DNA of 64,000 bases, from contig JAGZSY010000021.1 of assembly GCA_018380885.1 (NCBI GenBank), forward strand, positions 21,171 through 85,170. Reading direction: 5' to 3'. The translations under genes were made by a program, and so were the position numbers. The DNA is from Enterocloster asparagiformis (GTDB taxonomy: Bacteria; Bacillota; Clostridia; Lachnospirales; Lachnospiraceae). This document shows positions 16,537 to 24,051 of the stretch, piece after piece (the stretch's first letter is position 1; the number at the start of each line of letters is the position of its first letter). A model generated the notes under the pieces. The model saw only the letters and a list, made by a program, of their open reading frames with translations. It made no database searches and was not told the origin of the DNA.

Positions 16537-17514
16537 CTAAGCGGTTTTGCAGGAGGCGGCCCCGGGCTCGCTTTCGGCGGCCTGGGCGGTGCGGGCGTAG
16601 AGATTGGCCAGCACGGCGCCGGAGATATTGTGCCACACGCTGAACACGGCGCCGGGAATGGTCGCCAGCGGATAGGCGGCAAAGTGGGTGGCGGCTAGGG
16701 AGGTGGCCAGGCCGGAATTTTGCATGCCCACCTCGATGGAGATGGCACGGCATTTGCTGGGAGACAGCTTCAGCAGCCTGCCTACGGTATAACCCGCGGT
16801 GTAGCCCAGCACGTTGTGCAGGATCACCACGCCCACGATCAACAGACCGCTGGTCAGGATCTTGGCAGAGTTGGCGCTGACAACCGCGGCCACAATGGCC
16901 ACGATGGCGGTGGTGGAGATCAGAGGCAGGATTTCCACCACCTGCTGGGTGAAGCGGGAGAAAAAGTGGTTGATCACAAAGCCTGCTGCGATGGGCACGA
17001 TCACAACCTTGATGATGGACATGAACATGCTGACCATATTGACATCCACCTTGGCGCCTGCGTACACGTAGGTGAGAAGCGGGGTGAGGAAGGGGGCCAG
17101 CACGGTGCTTACGGCTGTCATGCCCACGGACAGGGGCACGTCGCCCTTGGACAGGTAGGTCATCACATTGGAGGAGGTGCCGCCCGGGCAGGTGCCCACC
17201 AGAATCACGCCGATGGCCAGCTCAGGGGACAGGCCGAAGAGCTTGGTCAGCAGGAAGGCCAGCAGGGGCATCAGGGTGAACTGGGCGATGCAGCCGATGA
17301 TCACGTCCTTGGGGCGGGAAAACACCACCTTGAAATCGCCGGGCCTTAAGGTGAGCCCCATGCCGAACATGACGATTCCCAACAGCGTGTTCACGTAGGT
17401 GGTCTTGATAAAGCTGACCGACTGTGGAGCGAAGAGGGCCAGCGCCGCCACGGCGATCACGATGACGGCCATGTACGTTCCGAAGAGATTGCTAAGCTTT
17501 TTCAGTGCATTCAT
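16537..17514 (-). CDS. Bile acid:sodium symporter (BASS) family transporter
   Basis: A 325-residue membrane protein of the SBF/BASS fold with about ten helices. Signatures are GTCPGGTSSNVMTYLSKGD in the first repeat and IEVGMQNSGLATSLA in the second, the two broken helices that form the Na+ and substrate sites. Characterised relatives move bile acids, ketopantoate (PanS) or 2-keto acids. I chose the ATG at 17514, with AAAGGAG 10 nt upstream. The only transcription signal seen upstream on this strand is a T-box leader (17703-17985) whose specifier reads as isoleucine. If the leader controls this gene, the cargo may be linked to branched-chain amino or keto acids, which is inference. Confidence 0.9.
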   Translation of the reverse strand: MNALKKLSNLFGTYMAVIVIAVAALALFAPQSVSFIKTTYVNTLLGIVMFGMGLTLRPGDFKVVFSRPKDVIIGCIAQFTLMPLLAFLLTKLFGLSPELAIGVILVGTCPGGTSSNVMTYLSKGDVPLSVGMTAVSTVLAPFLTPLLTYVYAGAKVDVNMVSMFMSIIKVVIVPIAAGFVINHFFSRFTQQVVEILPLISTTAIVAIVAAVVSANSAKILTSGLLIVGVVILHNVLGYTAGYTVGRLLKLSPSKCRAISIEVGMQNSGLATSLAATHFAAYPLATIPGAVFSVWHNISGAVLANLYARTAQAAESEPGAASCKTA

Positions 17515-17702
17515 AATTATGTTTCTCCTTTCAGGTTCCATTGATTTGCAGCAGCAGGCGGGCGGGGGAAAATGGCGGTAATGGAGTGAGTTCACCCTGG
17601 GGGCATTTTTTTATCGCGGGAGAGCTTGGGGGCCGTCCGCCCTCAGGAGGCGCGTGGGCCTGCGGGGCTTTTATGGTTTAGCGGATTTGGTTTCCGGTAA
17701 AA

Positions 17703-17985
17703 TAAAAAACGCCCTTGCCCCCATATTCTGAGAGACAAAGGCGTTTGCTTCCTCTGCGGTACCACTCTGATTGCTGCCACAGGCAGCCCCTTAGCCACAT
17801 CCAACAATGTGTGACGGTGTAACGGCCGTCGGCCGCCCGGACCTACTTTCAAAGGTTCAGCCCGAAAGCTCAGGGGTGATTTTCACCGGATACTCCTGCT
17901 GCCTTTCACCTGCCGGCAGCTCTCTGTGAGGAGGCGGTCCGCATACTTTTCCCCGTCATAGCCTGCTGTAGCTCTTCAATTTGTT
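17703..17985 (-). ncRNA. T-box riboswitch leader, probable Ile specifier
   Basis: Read on the minus strand, the conserved T-box elements occur in order: AGTA S-turn, CAGAGAGC, GGTGAAAG, the specifier region GAAAATCACCCCTGAGC, the GTAGG/CCGTTA linker elements, the antiterminator AGAGTGGTACCGC (17768-17756), and a terminator (AAACGCC at 17746-17740 with GGCGTTT at 17713-17707, then T6). Aligning the specifier region with the leuS T-box in this window on the shared CCCCTGAG puts ATC (Ile) where leuS has CTG (Leu). The TGGT bulge fits a tRNA ending in ACCA, as expected for tRNA-Ile. The next gene on this strand is the BASS transporter, 189 nt beyond the terminator. Confidence 0.92.
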
Positions 17986-17991
17986 GTGGCA

Positions 17992-18020
17992 ATTTTACCG
18001 CGTTAATAAGAAAAAGTCAA
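17992..18020 (-). promoter_or_regulatory. Promoter of the T-box leader
   Basis: On the minus strand TTGACT (18020-18015), a 17-bp spacer and TAAAAT (17997-17992), directly ahead of the leader. Confidence 0.75.
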
Positions 18021-18062
18021 TTAAAATTTTGCACAATTTTTATTGCGGTTTTTCAGCCCTGT

Positions 18063-18091
18063 TTGCCAAAGGGCCTGTGGGATGCTATAAT
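18063..18091 (+). promoter_or_regulatory. Promoter of the acetyltransferase gene
   Basis: TTGCCA (18063-18068), 17 bp, TATAAT (18086-18091), divergent from the T-box promoter. Confidence 0.7.
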
Positions 18092-18120
18092 GGATTCCGG
18101 ATAAGCAGGGAGGGATGGCC

Positions 18121-18624
18121 ATGGAGTTAAACTACAAAAAGGCGGAAGCCGGGGATCTGGAGGAGCTGGTGCGCTCGCGCCTGATGGTGCTGCGCGCGGC
18201 CAACGGACTGGATGAGAATACAGAGCTCCCGGAGGTGGAGCGGGAGTCCAGGACGTATTACCGGAAGGCCCTGGAGGACGGCAGCCATGCGGCCTATCTG
18301 GTCTACGAGGGCCACGTTCTGGTGGGCACCGGCGGCGTCAGCTTTTTTCAGGTGCTGCCCACCTGCCACAACCCCAGCGGGCGGAAGGCATATATTATGA
18401 ATATGTACACCCACCCGGGGTACCGCAGGCGCGGAATCGCGCGCCGCACGCTGAAGCTGCTGGTGCAGGAGGCCAGGAGCCGGGGCGTGGCCCATATTTC
18501 ACTGGAAGCCACCAGGATGGGGCGGCCCCTTTACGCGGCCTGCGGCTTTGTGCCGCTGCCGGATGAGATGGAGCTGGCGGGTGGAGAGATGAGAGCTGGA
18601 GAGAACGGGGCGGAAGAGATATAG
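18121..18624 (+). CDS. GNAT family N-acetyltransferase
   Basis: A 167-residue acetyl-CoA-dependent acyltransferase. Motif A, which binds the CoA pyrophosphate, is seen in MNMYTHPGYRRRGIARRTLKLL. Motif B follows with ISLEATRMGRPLYAACGFVP. The acceptor is unknown. I prefer the ATG at 18121 over the in-frame ATG at 18115, since GGGAGGG ends at 18114. The C-terminal few residues run directly into the 30-bp repeat array that begins after the stop. Confidence 0.9.
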   Translation: MELNYKKAEAGDLEELVRSRLMVLRAANGLDENTELPEVERESRTYYRKALEDGSHAAYLVYEGHVLVGTGGVSFFQVLPTCHNPSGRKAYIMNMYTHPGYRRRGIARRTLKLLVQEARSRGVAHISLEATRMGRPLYAACGFVPLPDEMELAGGEMRAGENGAEEI

Positions 18625-18630
18625 CCAGGG

Positions 18631-18810
18631 GATGCCGCCGGCATGGAGGCGCTCAGGAGAGAGGCCGCCGGCATGGAGGCGTTCAGGAGAGGGGCCGCCG
18701 GCATGGAGGCGTTCAGGAGAGAAGCCGCCGGCATGGAGTCGGTCGGGAGAGATGCCGCCGACAGGGCTGCGGCCAAGGGAAAAGCCGCCGGCATGGATAT
18801 GGCCATGAGC
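18631..18810 (+). repeat. 30-bp tandem repeat array, about six units
   Basis: Six consecutive 30-bp units (18631, 18661, 18691, 18721, 18751, 18781) share the core GCCGCCGGCATGGA at fixed phase. Units 1-3 differ from each other at only a few positions, while units 4-6 are progressively diverged. All units keep one open frame (10-residue period AAGMEAFRRE) that reads into the DUF3592 gene. The array lies between the acetyltransferase stop and the likely DUF3592 start. Confidence 0.9.
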
Positions 18811-18873
18811 GCTGGCCCCGCCGGGCGGCGGGGATTCCCGGCCCCGGCGGTAAAGACAGAAAGAGGAGATTGC

Positions 18874-19383
18874 ATGGGAAGAAAAAGAACAACGGACGGA
18901 ATGACAAAATTTATGTATCTGTTTGGCGGAATCTGGGCTGCCATGGGGATGATCTTTCTGGTGGCCGGGCTGGTGGGGCTTGTGACGATGAGATCACGTC
19001 CCTGGCAGTCAAGCCTGGTGTTCCTGATATTCGCCGGCCTGGGCGGCGTGTTTGCGGCCGTGGGCTTCACCATTGTGCTGCTGCAGGCAGCGCGGGTCCG
19101 CAGGAGGAGACGCCTGCTGGAAAACGGCCGGAGGGTCTACGCCGAGTTGGGGGAGATATACCAGGACACCTCCGTTACGGTGAACGGCCGCTGTATGTGG
19201 CGGGTAACCTGCCGCTACATGGACGAGCGGGGAACCATGCACATTTTCCGCAGCGGCGGGCTGAATTTTGATCCCAGCGGGCTGCTGACCGGCCTGATGA
19301 TTCCGGTGTATCTGGAGGAGGGGAGGCCGGATCACTACGCGGTGGACCTGGAGGCCGTGCTGCCCAGGATCGAAGTCCATTAG
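18874..19383 (+). CDS. DUF3592-like membrane protein
   Basis: A 169-residue protein with two N-terminal transmembrane helices (about residues 10-35 and 47-70) and a basic loop RVRRRRR. A small beta-rich domain follows (GRRVYAELGEIYQDTSVTVNG ... WRVTCRYMDE ... VYLEEGRPDHYAVDL), the pattern of DUF3592. No function is known. I chose the ATG at 18874, with AAAGAGGAG 4-12 nt upstream. The frame stays open upstream through the 30-bp repeat to 18643, so a longer form with a decapeptide-repeat N-terminus cannot be excluded. Confidence 0.75.
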   Translation: MGRKRTTDGMTKFMYLFGGIWAAMGMIFLVAGLVGLVTMRSRPWQSSLVFLIFAGLGGVFAAVGFTIVLLQAARVRRRRRLLENGRRVYAELGEIYQDTSVTVNGRCMWRVTCRYMDERGTMHIFRSGGLNFDPSGLLTGLMIPVYLEEGRPDHYAVDLEAVLPRIEVH

Positions 19384-19433
19384 GAAAAATTTGGGTTTTA
19401 AGGAAAATGTAAGGTTGCGTAACCAAAAAGGAC

Positions 19434-19461
19434 TTGCTTTTTCTTCGAAAGTTTGTATAAT
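19434..19461 (+). promoter_or_regulatory. Promoter of the small exported peptide gene
   Basis: TTGCTT (19434-19439), 16 bp, TATAAT (19456-19461). Confidence 0.65.
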
Positions 19462-19524
19462 GAGAGACGGACAAAGGGTAAGCAACTCAAAGGTGAGGCT
19501 TATGCATCCAGGAGGCAGAGGGAT

Positions 19525-19674
19525 ATGAAAATCCGTAAAATACTGGGCGGTATGGCCTGGTTTATACTGGCGGCCGGGCTGGTGCTGTTCAACGCCGTGG
19601 CGGCGGACGCACAGGTTTGGGAAACTTCTGAGGTTCAGGAGACCGCGTGCCGGACATCCGATGAACCCTTATGA
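19525..19674 (+). CDS. Small exported peptide (49 residues)
   Basis: A short gene with its own promoter, a CAGAGGG ribosome binding site and a strong terminator 21 nt after the stop. The product has a textbook signal peptide: basic MKIRKILGG, a hydrophobic core, then AVAADA before a predicted cleavage site. It leaves a mature part of only about 20 residues, rich in Glu, Thr and Ser, with one cysteine. No family is recognised. A self-contained transcription unit for so short a product suggests a secreted or membrane-retained peptide. Confidence 0.6.
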   Translation: MKIRKILGGMAWFILAAGLVLFNAVAADAQVWETSEVQETACRTSDEPL

Positions 19675-19694
19675 TGTCAAAGGTCGAAATGTAG

Positions 19695-19729
19695 TTGGGA
19701 GCGCAGGAATTGCGCTCCCAATTTTTTTT
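19695..19729 (+). terminator. Terminator of the small peptide gene
   Basis: An 11-bp perfect stem (19695-19705 with 19711-19721), 5-nt loop, T8. Confidence 0.92.
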
Positions 19730-19735
19730 GAATGG

Positions 19736-19800
19736 AATGGGCCGCCGCAATACTGCCGGCCGCTGCGCGCGATGGGCCGGCGGTATTGCGGCGGCCCATT
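19736..19800. repeat. Long near-perfect inverted repeat (hairpin)
   Basis: A 26-bp stem (19736-19761 with 19775-19800) with a single G-T pair and a 13-nt loop, placed 6 bp after the T-run of the preceding terminator. It has no T-run of its own. It may be an intergenic repeat element, a processing site or part of a structured RNA. Confidence 0.85.
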
Positions 19801-19954
19801 TGATAAAATATTGATTCCGGGGAAGCCTATGATCATAGCACAACTTTTGCAATGTAATCAACAAAAACGGATATGGATTCCCGGGCGGCGAGGTGGTAAG
19901 ATAGAACCATCAGAAACAGGGAGTTTTAACAACGAGAAACAGGAGGAAAAGGTT

Positions 19955-21574
19955 ATGCGTTTACTGGACAGTGAGTTGAAAGACAAGAGCGTGTGGGAGA
20001 AGGCCGGCATTGAGCTGCCCAAATTCGACCGCGAGGCGATGAAGGCGGAGACCGCAAAGTGTCCTCGGTGGGTACATTTCGGAGCGGGCAACATTTTCCG
20101 GGCATTTCCGGCGGCCCTTCAGCAGAAGCTGCTGAACGAGGGCGTGGAAAAGACCGGCATCATTGTGGCGGAGGGTTACGACTATGAGATCGTGAAAAAG
20201 GCGTACCGTCCCCAGGACGACCTGAGCCTGCTGGTGACCCTGAAGGCCAACGGGACCATTGAAAAGACCGTGATCGGCAGCCTGGCCCAGTCCCTGACCG
20301 TGGACCGCGGCGACGAGGCGGACTGGAACCGCCTGAAGGAGATTTTCGCAAGCGCGACCCTGCAGATGGTCAGCTTCACCATCACCGAGAAGGGCTACAG
20401 CCTGACAGGAGCGGACGGAAGCTTCCGCGCGGACGTAACTGCGGATTTTGAGGCCGGCCCGGACAAGGCCGACAGCTACATCGGCAAACTGGCGGCGCTC
20501 TGCTATCACCGCTTTGTGAGCGGAAAGCTGCCCCTGGCCCTGGTGAGCATGGACAACTGCTCCCACAATGGCGACAAGCTCTACGCAGCCGTACACGCCT
20601 ACGCCGAGGAGTGGGCCAAGAGAGGGCTGGTGGACGAGGGCTTCCTGGCCTACATTGAGAACCCGGCCAGCGTTTCCTTCCCCTGGAGCATGATCGATAA
20701 GATCACCCCCCGCCCGGACGACAGCGTGAAAAAGATGCTGGAGGACGTGGGCTTTACGGACACCGAGAGCATCGTGACCAGCAAGAACACCTATGTGGCT
20801 CCCTTTGTGAATGCGGAGGAGGCTGAGTACCTGGTGATCGAGGATGCGTTCCCCAACGGCCGTCCGGCTCTGGAGAAGTCCGGCGTGATGTTCACCACCC
20901 GGGAGACCGTGGAGAAGGTGGAGCGCATGAAGGTCTGCACCTGCTTAAATCCCCTCCACACCACCCTGGCCGTATACGGCTGCCTGCTGGGCTACACCAA
21001 GATCAGCGAGGAGATGAAGGACGAGGACCTGGTGAAGCTGGTGGAGATCATCGGCTATCAGGAAGGCCTGCCGGTTGTGACCGACCCGGGTATCCTCTCC
21101 CCCAAGAAGTTCATCGACGAGGTGCTGCAGATTCGCGTGCCCAACCCCTTTATGCCGGATACGCCCCAGCGCATCGCCTGCGATACCTCTCAGAAGCTGT
21201 CCATCCGCTTCGGAGAGACCATCAAGGAGTACGCCTCCAGGCCGGAGCTTCAGGTTTCCGATCTGAAGTTCATCCCCATGGTGCAGGCGGGCTGGTGCCG
21301 TTACCTGCTGGGCGTGGACGACGAGGGCAAGACCTTCACCGTCAGCCCGGACCCCATGTACGAGTCCCTGGCAAAGCAGCTTGAGGGCGTGAAGCTCGGT
21401 CAGGCTTGCGACGTGCACAAGGTTCTGGAGCCCATTCTGAGCAACGCCAAAATCTTCGGCGTAAACCTCTACGAGGTTGGCCTGGGCGAGACCGTGGAGG
21501 GCATCTTCACCGAACTGACCGCCGGCCCCGGCGCCGTGCGCGCAACGCTGAAAAAGCATTTGGCAGAGGCGTAA
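19955..21574 (+). CDS. Mannitol dehydrogenase family oxidoreductase, probably fructuronate reductase
   Basis: A 539-residue NAD(P)-dependent polyol/aldonate dehydrogenase of the long-chain mannitol dehydrogenase family. The N-terminal nucleotide-binding domain begins with the VHFGAGNIFRAF motif. The catalytic region contains LPLALVSMDNCSHNGD, SFPWSMIDKITP and the KVCTCLNPLHTTLAVYG segment, each conserved in UxuB-type fructuronate reductases. Such enzymes reduce D-fructuronate to D-mannonate in glucuronate breakdown. No uxuA, uxaC or kdgK gene is adjacent, so the substrate is inferred from family only. I chose the ATG at 19955 with AGGAGGAAAA upstream. The frame is open further upstream but runs through the hairpins. 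Confidence 0.88.
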   Translation: MRLLDSELKDKSVWEKAGIELPKFDREAMKAETAKCPRWVHFGAGNIFRAFPAALQQKLLNEGVEKTGIIVAEGYDYEIVKKAYRPQDDLSLLVTLKANGTIEKTVIGSLAQSLTVDRGDEADWNRLKEIFASATLQMVSFTITEKGYSLTGADGSFRADVTADFEAGPDKADSYIGKLAALCYHRFVSGKLPLALVSMDNCSHNGDKLYAAVHAYAEEWAKRGLVDEGFLAYIENPASVSFPWSMIDKITPRPDDSVKKMLEDVGFTDTESIVTSKNTYVAPFVNAEEAEYLVIEDAFPNGRPALEKSGVMFTTRETVEKVERMKVCTCLNPLHTTLAVYGCLLGYTKISEEMKDEDLVKLVEIIGYQEGLPVVTDPGILSPKKFIDEVLQIRVPNPFMPDTPQRIACDTSQKLSIRFGETIKEYASRPELQVSDLKFIPMVQAGWCRYLLGVDDEGKTFTVSPDPMYESLAKQLEGVKLGQACDVHKVLEPILSNAKIFGVNLYEVGLGETVEGIFTELTAGPGAVRATLKKHLAEA

Positions 21575-21623
21575 AACCTCCATGTTCCAGGCGTGATTCG
21601 CCGGCAGGCTGTGTTGATTACAG

Positions 21624-21660
21624 AGGAATCTTTTCCCGCGGGAGGAGATTCCTTTTTTTG
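21624..21660 (+). terminator. Terminator of the fructuronate-reductase-like gene
   Basis: AGGAATCT/AGATTCCT stem (21624-21631 with 21646-21653) with a GC-rich inner part and T7. Confidence 0.85.
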
Positions 21661-21910
21661 TAAAAAACAGGTGATAGTGGAGGATAAAGACCTGAAATGA
21701 GCTGTTTTTAACAGAAATGTGGGATGTTATTAATGATTTTGTAATGAATTTGTCATATTTTCATGTACAAATTGGAAAAACTGTGATATTATATTGAGAA
21801 ACGACGGATGGGGTGAAAATCCGCTTGAAAATACAGGCGTTTGCCTTTTAATATAGATTTCAAATGCCCTTCGGGGCGGAATAGAATATTGAGAAAGACA
21901 GAGGTTACGT
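21661..21910 (+). other. Promoter and structured leader upstream of the glycosidase-like lipoprotein
   Basis: 250 bp without a gene. A TGATATTAT extended -10 (21784-21792) is the best promoter candidate. About 110 nt of leader follow, with three small hairpins: CGGA/TCCG, AGGC-GTTT-GCCT and GCCC-TTCG-GGGC. I do not recognise a riboswitch class. Confidence 0.4.
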
Positions 21911-23254
21911 ATGAGAAAGTGGATAGCGGCAGGCGTGCTTGCGCTCGCCTTGACCGGCTGCACCCGATACGAACCGGTGGAGGAATTCCCAGACATAGAG
22001 AACGACAGCGCCGCCGTCACGACGGCCCCGGAGGAGAGTACCGAGGCTGAGACGGAGGGCGGGGAGGAAGCGGTGATCTCCATCTCCGCGTACCCGGACA
22101 GGGAGCGCGTGAAGGTGAAGGGGATTTATGTCTCGGCCTATGTGGCCGGCACCGGCGATATGATTGACCGCATTATTGAGCAGATGGATCAGACGGAGTT
22201 AAACGCCATGGTCATCGACGTGAAGGACGACCAGGGCAGGATCACCTTTGCCATGGATTCCCCCACGGTCAATGAAATCGGGGCGAGCAAGGTGTTTATC
22301 AACGATATGCCGGCTCTGATTCAAAAATTAAAGGATCACAATATTTACCCCATCGCCCGGGTGGTGGCGTTCAGGGACCCCTACCTGGCGGAGCAGAAGC
22401 CGGAGTGGAGCCTTCACGAGGCCGACGGAAGCATTTACCGGGACAGCAAGGGGCTGGCCTGGGTGAATCCCTACCGCCGGGAGGTGTGGGACTACCTGGT
22501 GGAGGTGGGAAAGAAAGCGGGGGAGATCGGATTTTCCGAGATCCAGTTCGACTACATCCGTTTTGCTGTGGACCGCACCATGAAGAATGTGGTGTTTGAC
22601 CAGGAGGACACCCAGGGGCGCAGCAAGGAGGAAGCCATCACTGAGTTTATCGGCTACGCCTACGACCAACTGGCCAGGGAGGGACTGATGGTGTCGGCCG
22701 ACGTGTTCGGGACCATCATCCGCAGCGGGGAGGACGCGCAGGCCGTGGGCCAGGAGTACGGCGAGATGGCCAGGCATCTGGACTATCTGTGCCCCATGAT
22801 CTATCCCTCCCACTATGGGGATGGGAATTTCGGCATCGAACACCCGGACATGCAGCCCTACGATACGATTTTGAATGCCTTAAAGGGCTCTAAAGCGGTT
22901 CTGGCCAAGGCGAAAGCGGAGAATGAAAATGGCAGGCAGGCCATTGTGAGGCCCTGGCTTCAGGACTTTACGGCCTCCTACCTGAAGAACTACATTGATT
23001 ACGGCGACGAACAGGTGCGCGCCCAGATCCAGGCGGTTTACGACGCGGGCTACGACGAGTGGCTGCTGTGGGACGCCGGGGTATCCTACCACTACGGCGG
23101 TCTTTTGACGCCGGAGGAGGCCGCCCGGGAGGAGAAGGAGATTCAGGAATCCAGAGCGGAGGCGGACCGGATCGAGGAGAGCCTGGCGGCTGAGTCTGCC
23201 GCAGCGGCCGAAAGCGGCGGCGAGACTGCCGGTGCGTCCGGCGCCGGGACATGA
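21911..23254 (+). CDS. Lipoprotein with a putative glycoside hydrolase (DUF4015) domain
   Basis: A 447-residue exported protein. The signal peptide ends in the lipobox LTGC with Cys17, so it is anchored to the outer membrane face. After a Glu/Thr-rich linker a TIM-barrel-like domain runs from VKGIYVSAYVAGTGD to about residue 400. Its family segments include VIDVKDDQGRI, IYPIARVVAFRDPYLA, FSEIQFDYIRF and LCPMIYPSHYGDG. The family is classed as putative glycosidase and its substrate is unknown. The C-terminus is a low-complexity Glu/Ala/Ser tail. Confidence 0.85.
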   Translation: MRKWIAAGVLALALTGCTRYEPVEEFPDIENDSAAVTTAPEESTEAETEGGEEAVISISAYPDRERVKVKGIYVSAYVAGTGDMIDRIIEQMDQTELNAMVIDVKDDQGRITFAMDSPTVNEIGASKVFINDMPALIQKLKDHNIYPIARVVAFRDPYLAEQKPEWSLHEADGSIYRDSKGLAWVNPYRREVWDYLVEVGKKAGEIGFSEIQFDYIRFAVDRTMKNVVFDQEDTQGRSKEEAITEFIGYAYDQLAREGLMVSADVFGTIIRSGEDAQAVGQEYGEMARHLDYLCPMIYPSHYGDGNFGIEHPDMQPYDTILNALKGSKAVLAKAKAENENGRQAIVRPWLQDFTASYLKNYIDYGDEQVRAQIQAVYDAGYDEWLLWDAGVSYHYGGLLTPEEAAREEKEIQESRAEADRIEESLAAESAAAAESGGETAGASGAGT

Positions 23255-23352
23255 GAAATGATTGCCATGATATGGAGCCGACAGGGGGATTTCAGGGAAA
23301 TCCCCCTGTTTCTTCCGCAGCGGTTAAAAATGGACAGAGAGGAAGGACACAG

Positions 23353-24024
23353 ATGGAGAGAACACCCAGGCCGGGAGAATTTTACCGGCATTTTAAAAAC
23401 AAGCTTTATCAGATTATTGGAATTGCATCGCACTCGGAGACAGGGGAGGCCATGGTGGTGTACCAGGCTCTCTACGGGGACTTCGGGCTGTACGTGCGCC
23501 CGCTGTCCATGTTTGTCAGCGAGGTGGACCGGGAGAAGTACCCGGACGCGGGCCAGAAATACCGTTTTGAGCGGGTGATACCGGGAGCCGCCGGGGAGGC
23601 GGAGGCCCCGGCGCGGGAACGGACTGCCAAAGCGGCGGGCCTGGCGCAGGAACGAATGGCCGGAGTGGCGGCGGATCCCGCGCGGGAACAAGCCGCCGGA
23701 GCCTTCTCGGTGTCCGCCTCTTCCGTGGACGCGCCCGGTCCCGGCTGGGAAAACGCCCGGCCCGGTGAGTCCGGGCCGGACGAGCAGGCGGCGCCCAATC
23801 CGTATCTGATGGCGTTTCTGGAAGCGGAGAGCGTGAACGGCCAGTTGGAGGCTCTCAGGGCCATGGACGGCCATGTGGGACAGGAGGAGGTGGACTGCCT
23901 GCGGGTGGTGCTGGAGATGGCCCCCGGCGGCGGGAGCATATCTAAGCAGCTGACAGATATCAGGAAATATCTGGAAATGCAGCGCCGCTATGACGGTTCC
24001 CGCTTGCGGGATTCCCGGGAATAG
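23353..24024 (+). CDS. DUF1653 domain protein
   Basis: A 223-residue protein. The first 75 residues are a DUF1653 domain (RPGEFYRHFKNKLYQIIGIA, MVVYQALYG, VRPLSMF). The middle is a Pro/Ala/Glu-rich linker. The C-terminal part (about 145-215) is helical: NPYLMAFLEAESVNGQLEAL. I chose the ATG at 23353 behind GAGGAAGGA. It lies just upstream of uvrC and may be co-transcribed with it. No function is established for the family. Confidence 0.8.
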   Translation: MERTPRPGEFYRHFKNKLYQIIGIASHSETGEAMVVYQALYGDFGLYVRPLSMFVSEVDREKYPDAGQKYRFERVIPGAAGEAEAPARERTAKAAGLAQERMAGVAADPAREQAAGAFSVSASSVDAPGPGWENARPGESGPDEQAAPNPYLMAFLEAESVNGQLEALRAMDGHVGQEEVDCLRVVLEMAPGGGSISKQLTDIRKYLEMQRRYDGSRLRDSRE

Positions 24025-24051
24025 GGTAAGATAGTAGAGGGTGATGAACAG

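Noticed and set aside
18631..18810. CRISPR array
   Set aside because: The 30-bp units are contiguous, with no spacers, and no cas genes are present.
18643..18873. Decapeptide-repeat N-terminal extension of the DUF3592 protein
   Set aside because: A good ribosome binding site at 18862-18870 favours a start at 18874. The repeat is kept as a DNA feature and a finding, not as coding sequence.
19661..19954. 98-residue N-terminal extension of the fructuronate-reductase-like protein
   Set aside because: It would be translated through a terminator and a large hairpin, and the family N-terminus begins at 19955 behind AGGAGGAAAA.
21800..21910. c-di-GMP or TPP riboswitch before the glycosidase-like lipoprotein
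   Set aside because: The conserved core sequences of either class are not found. The hairpins remain unassigned.
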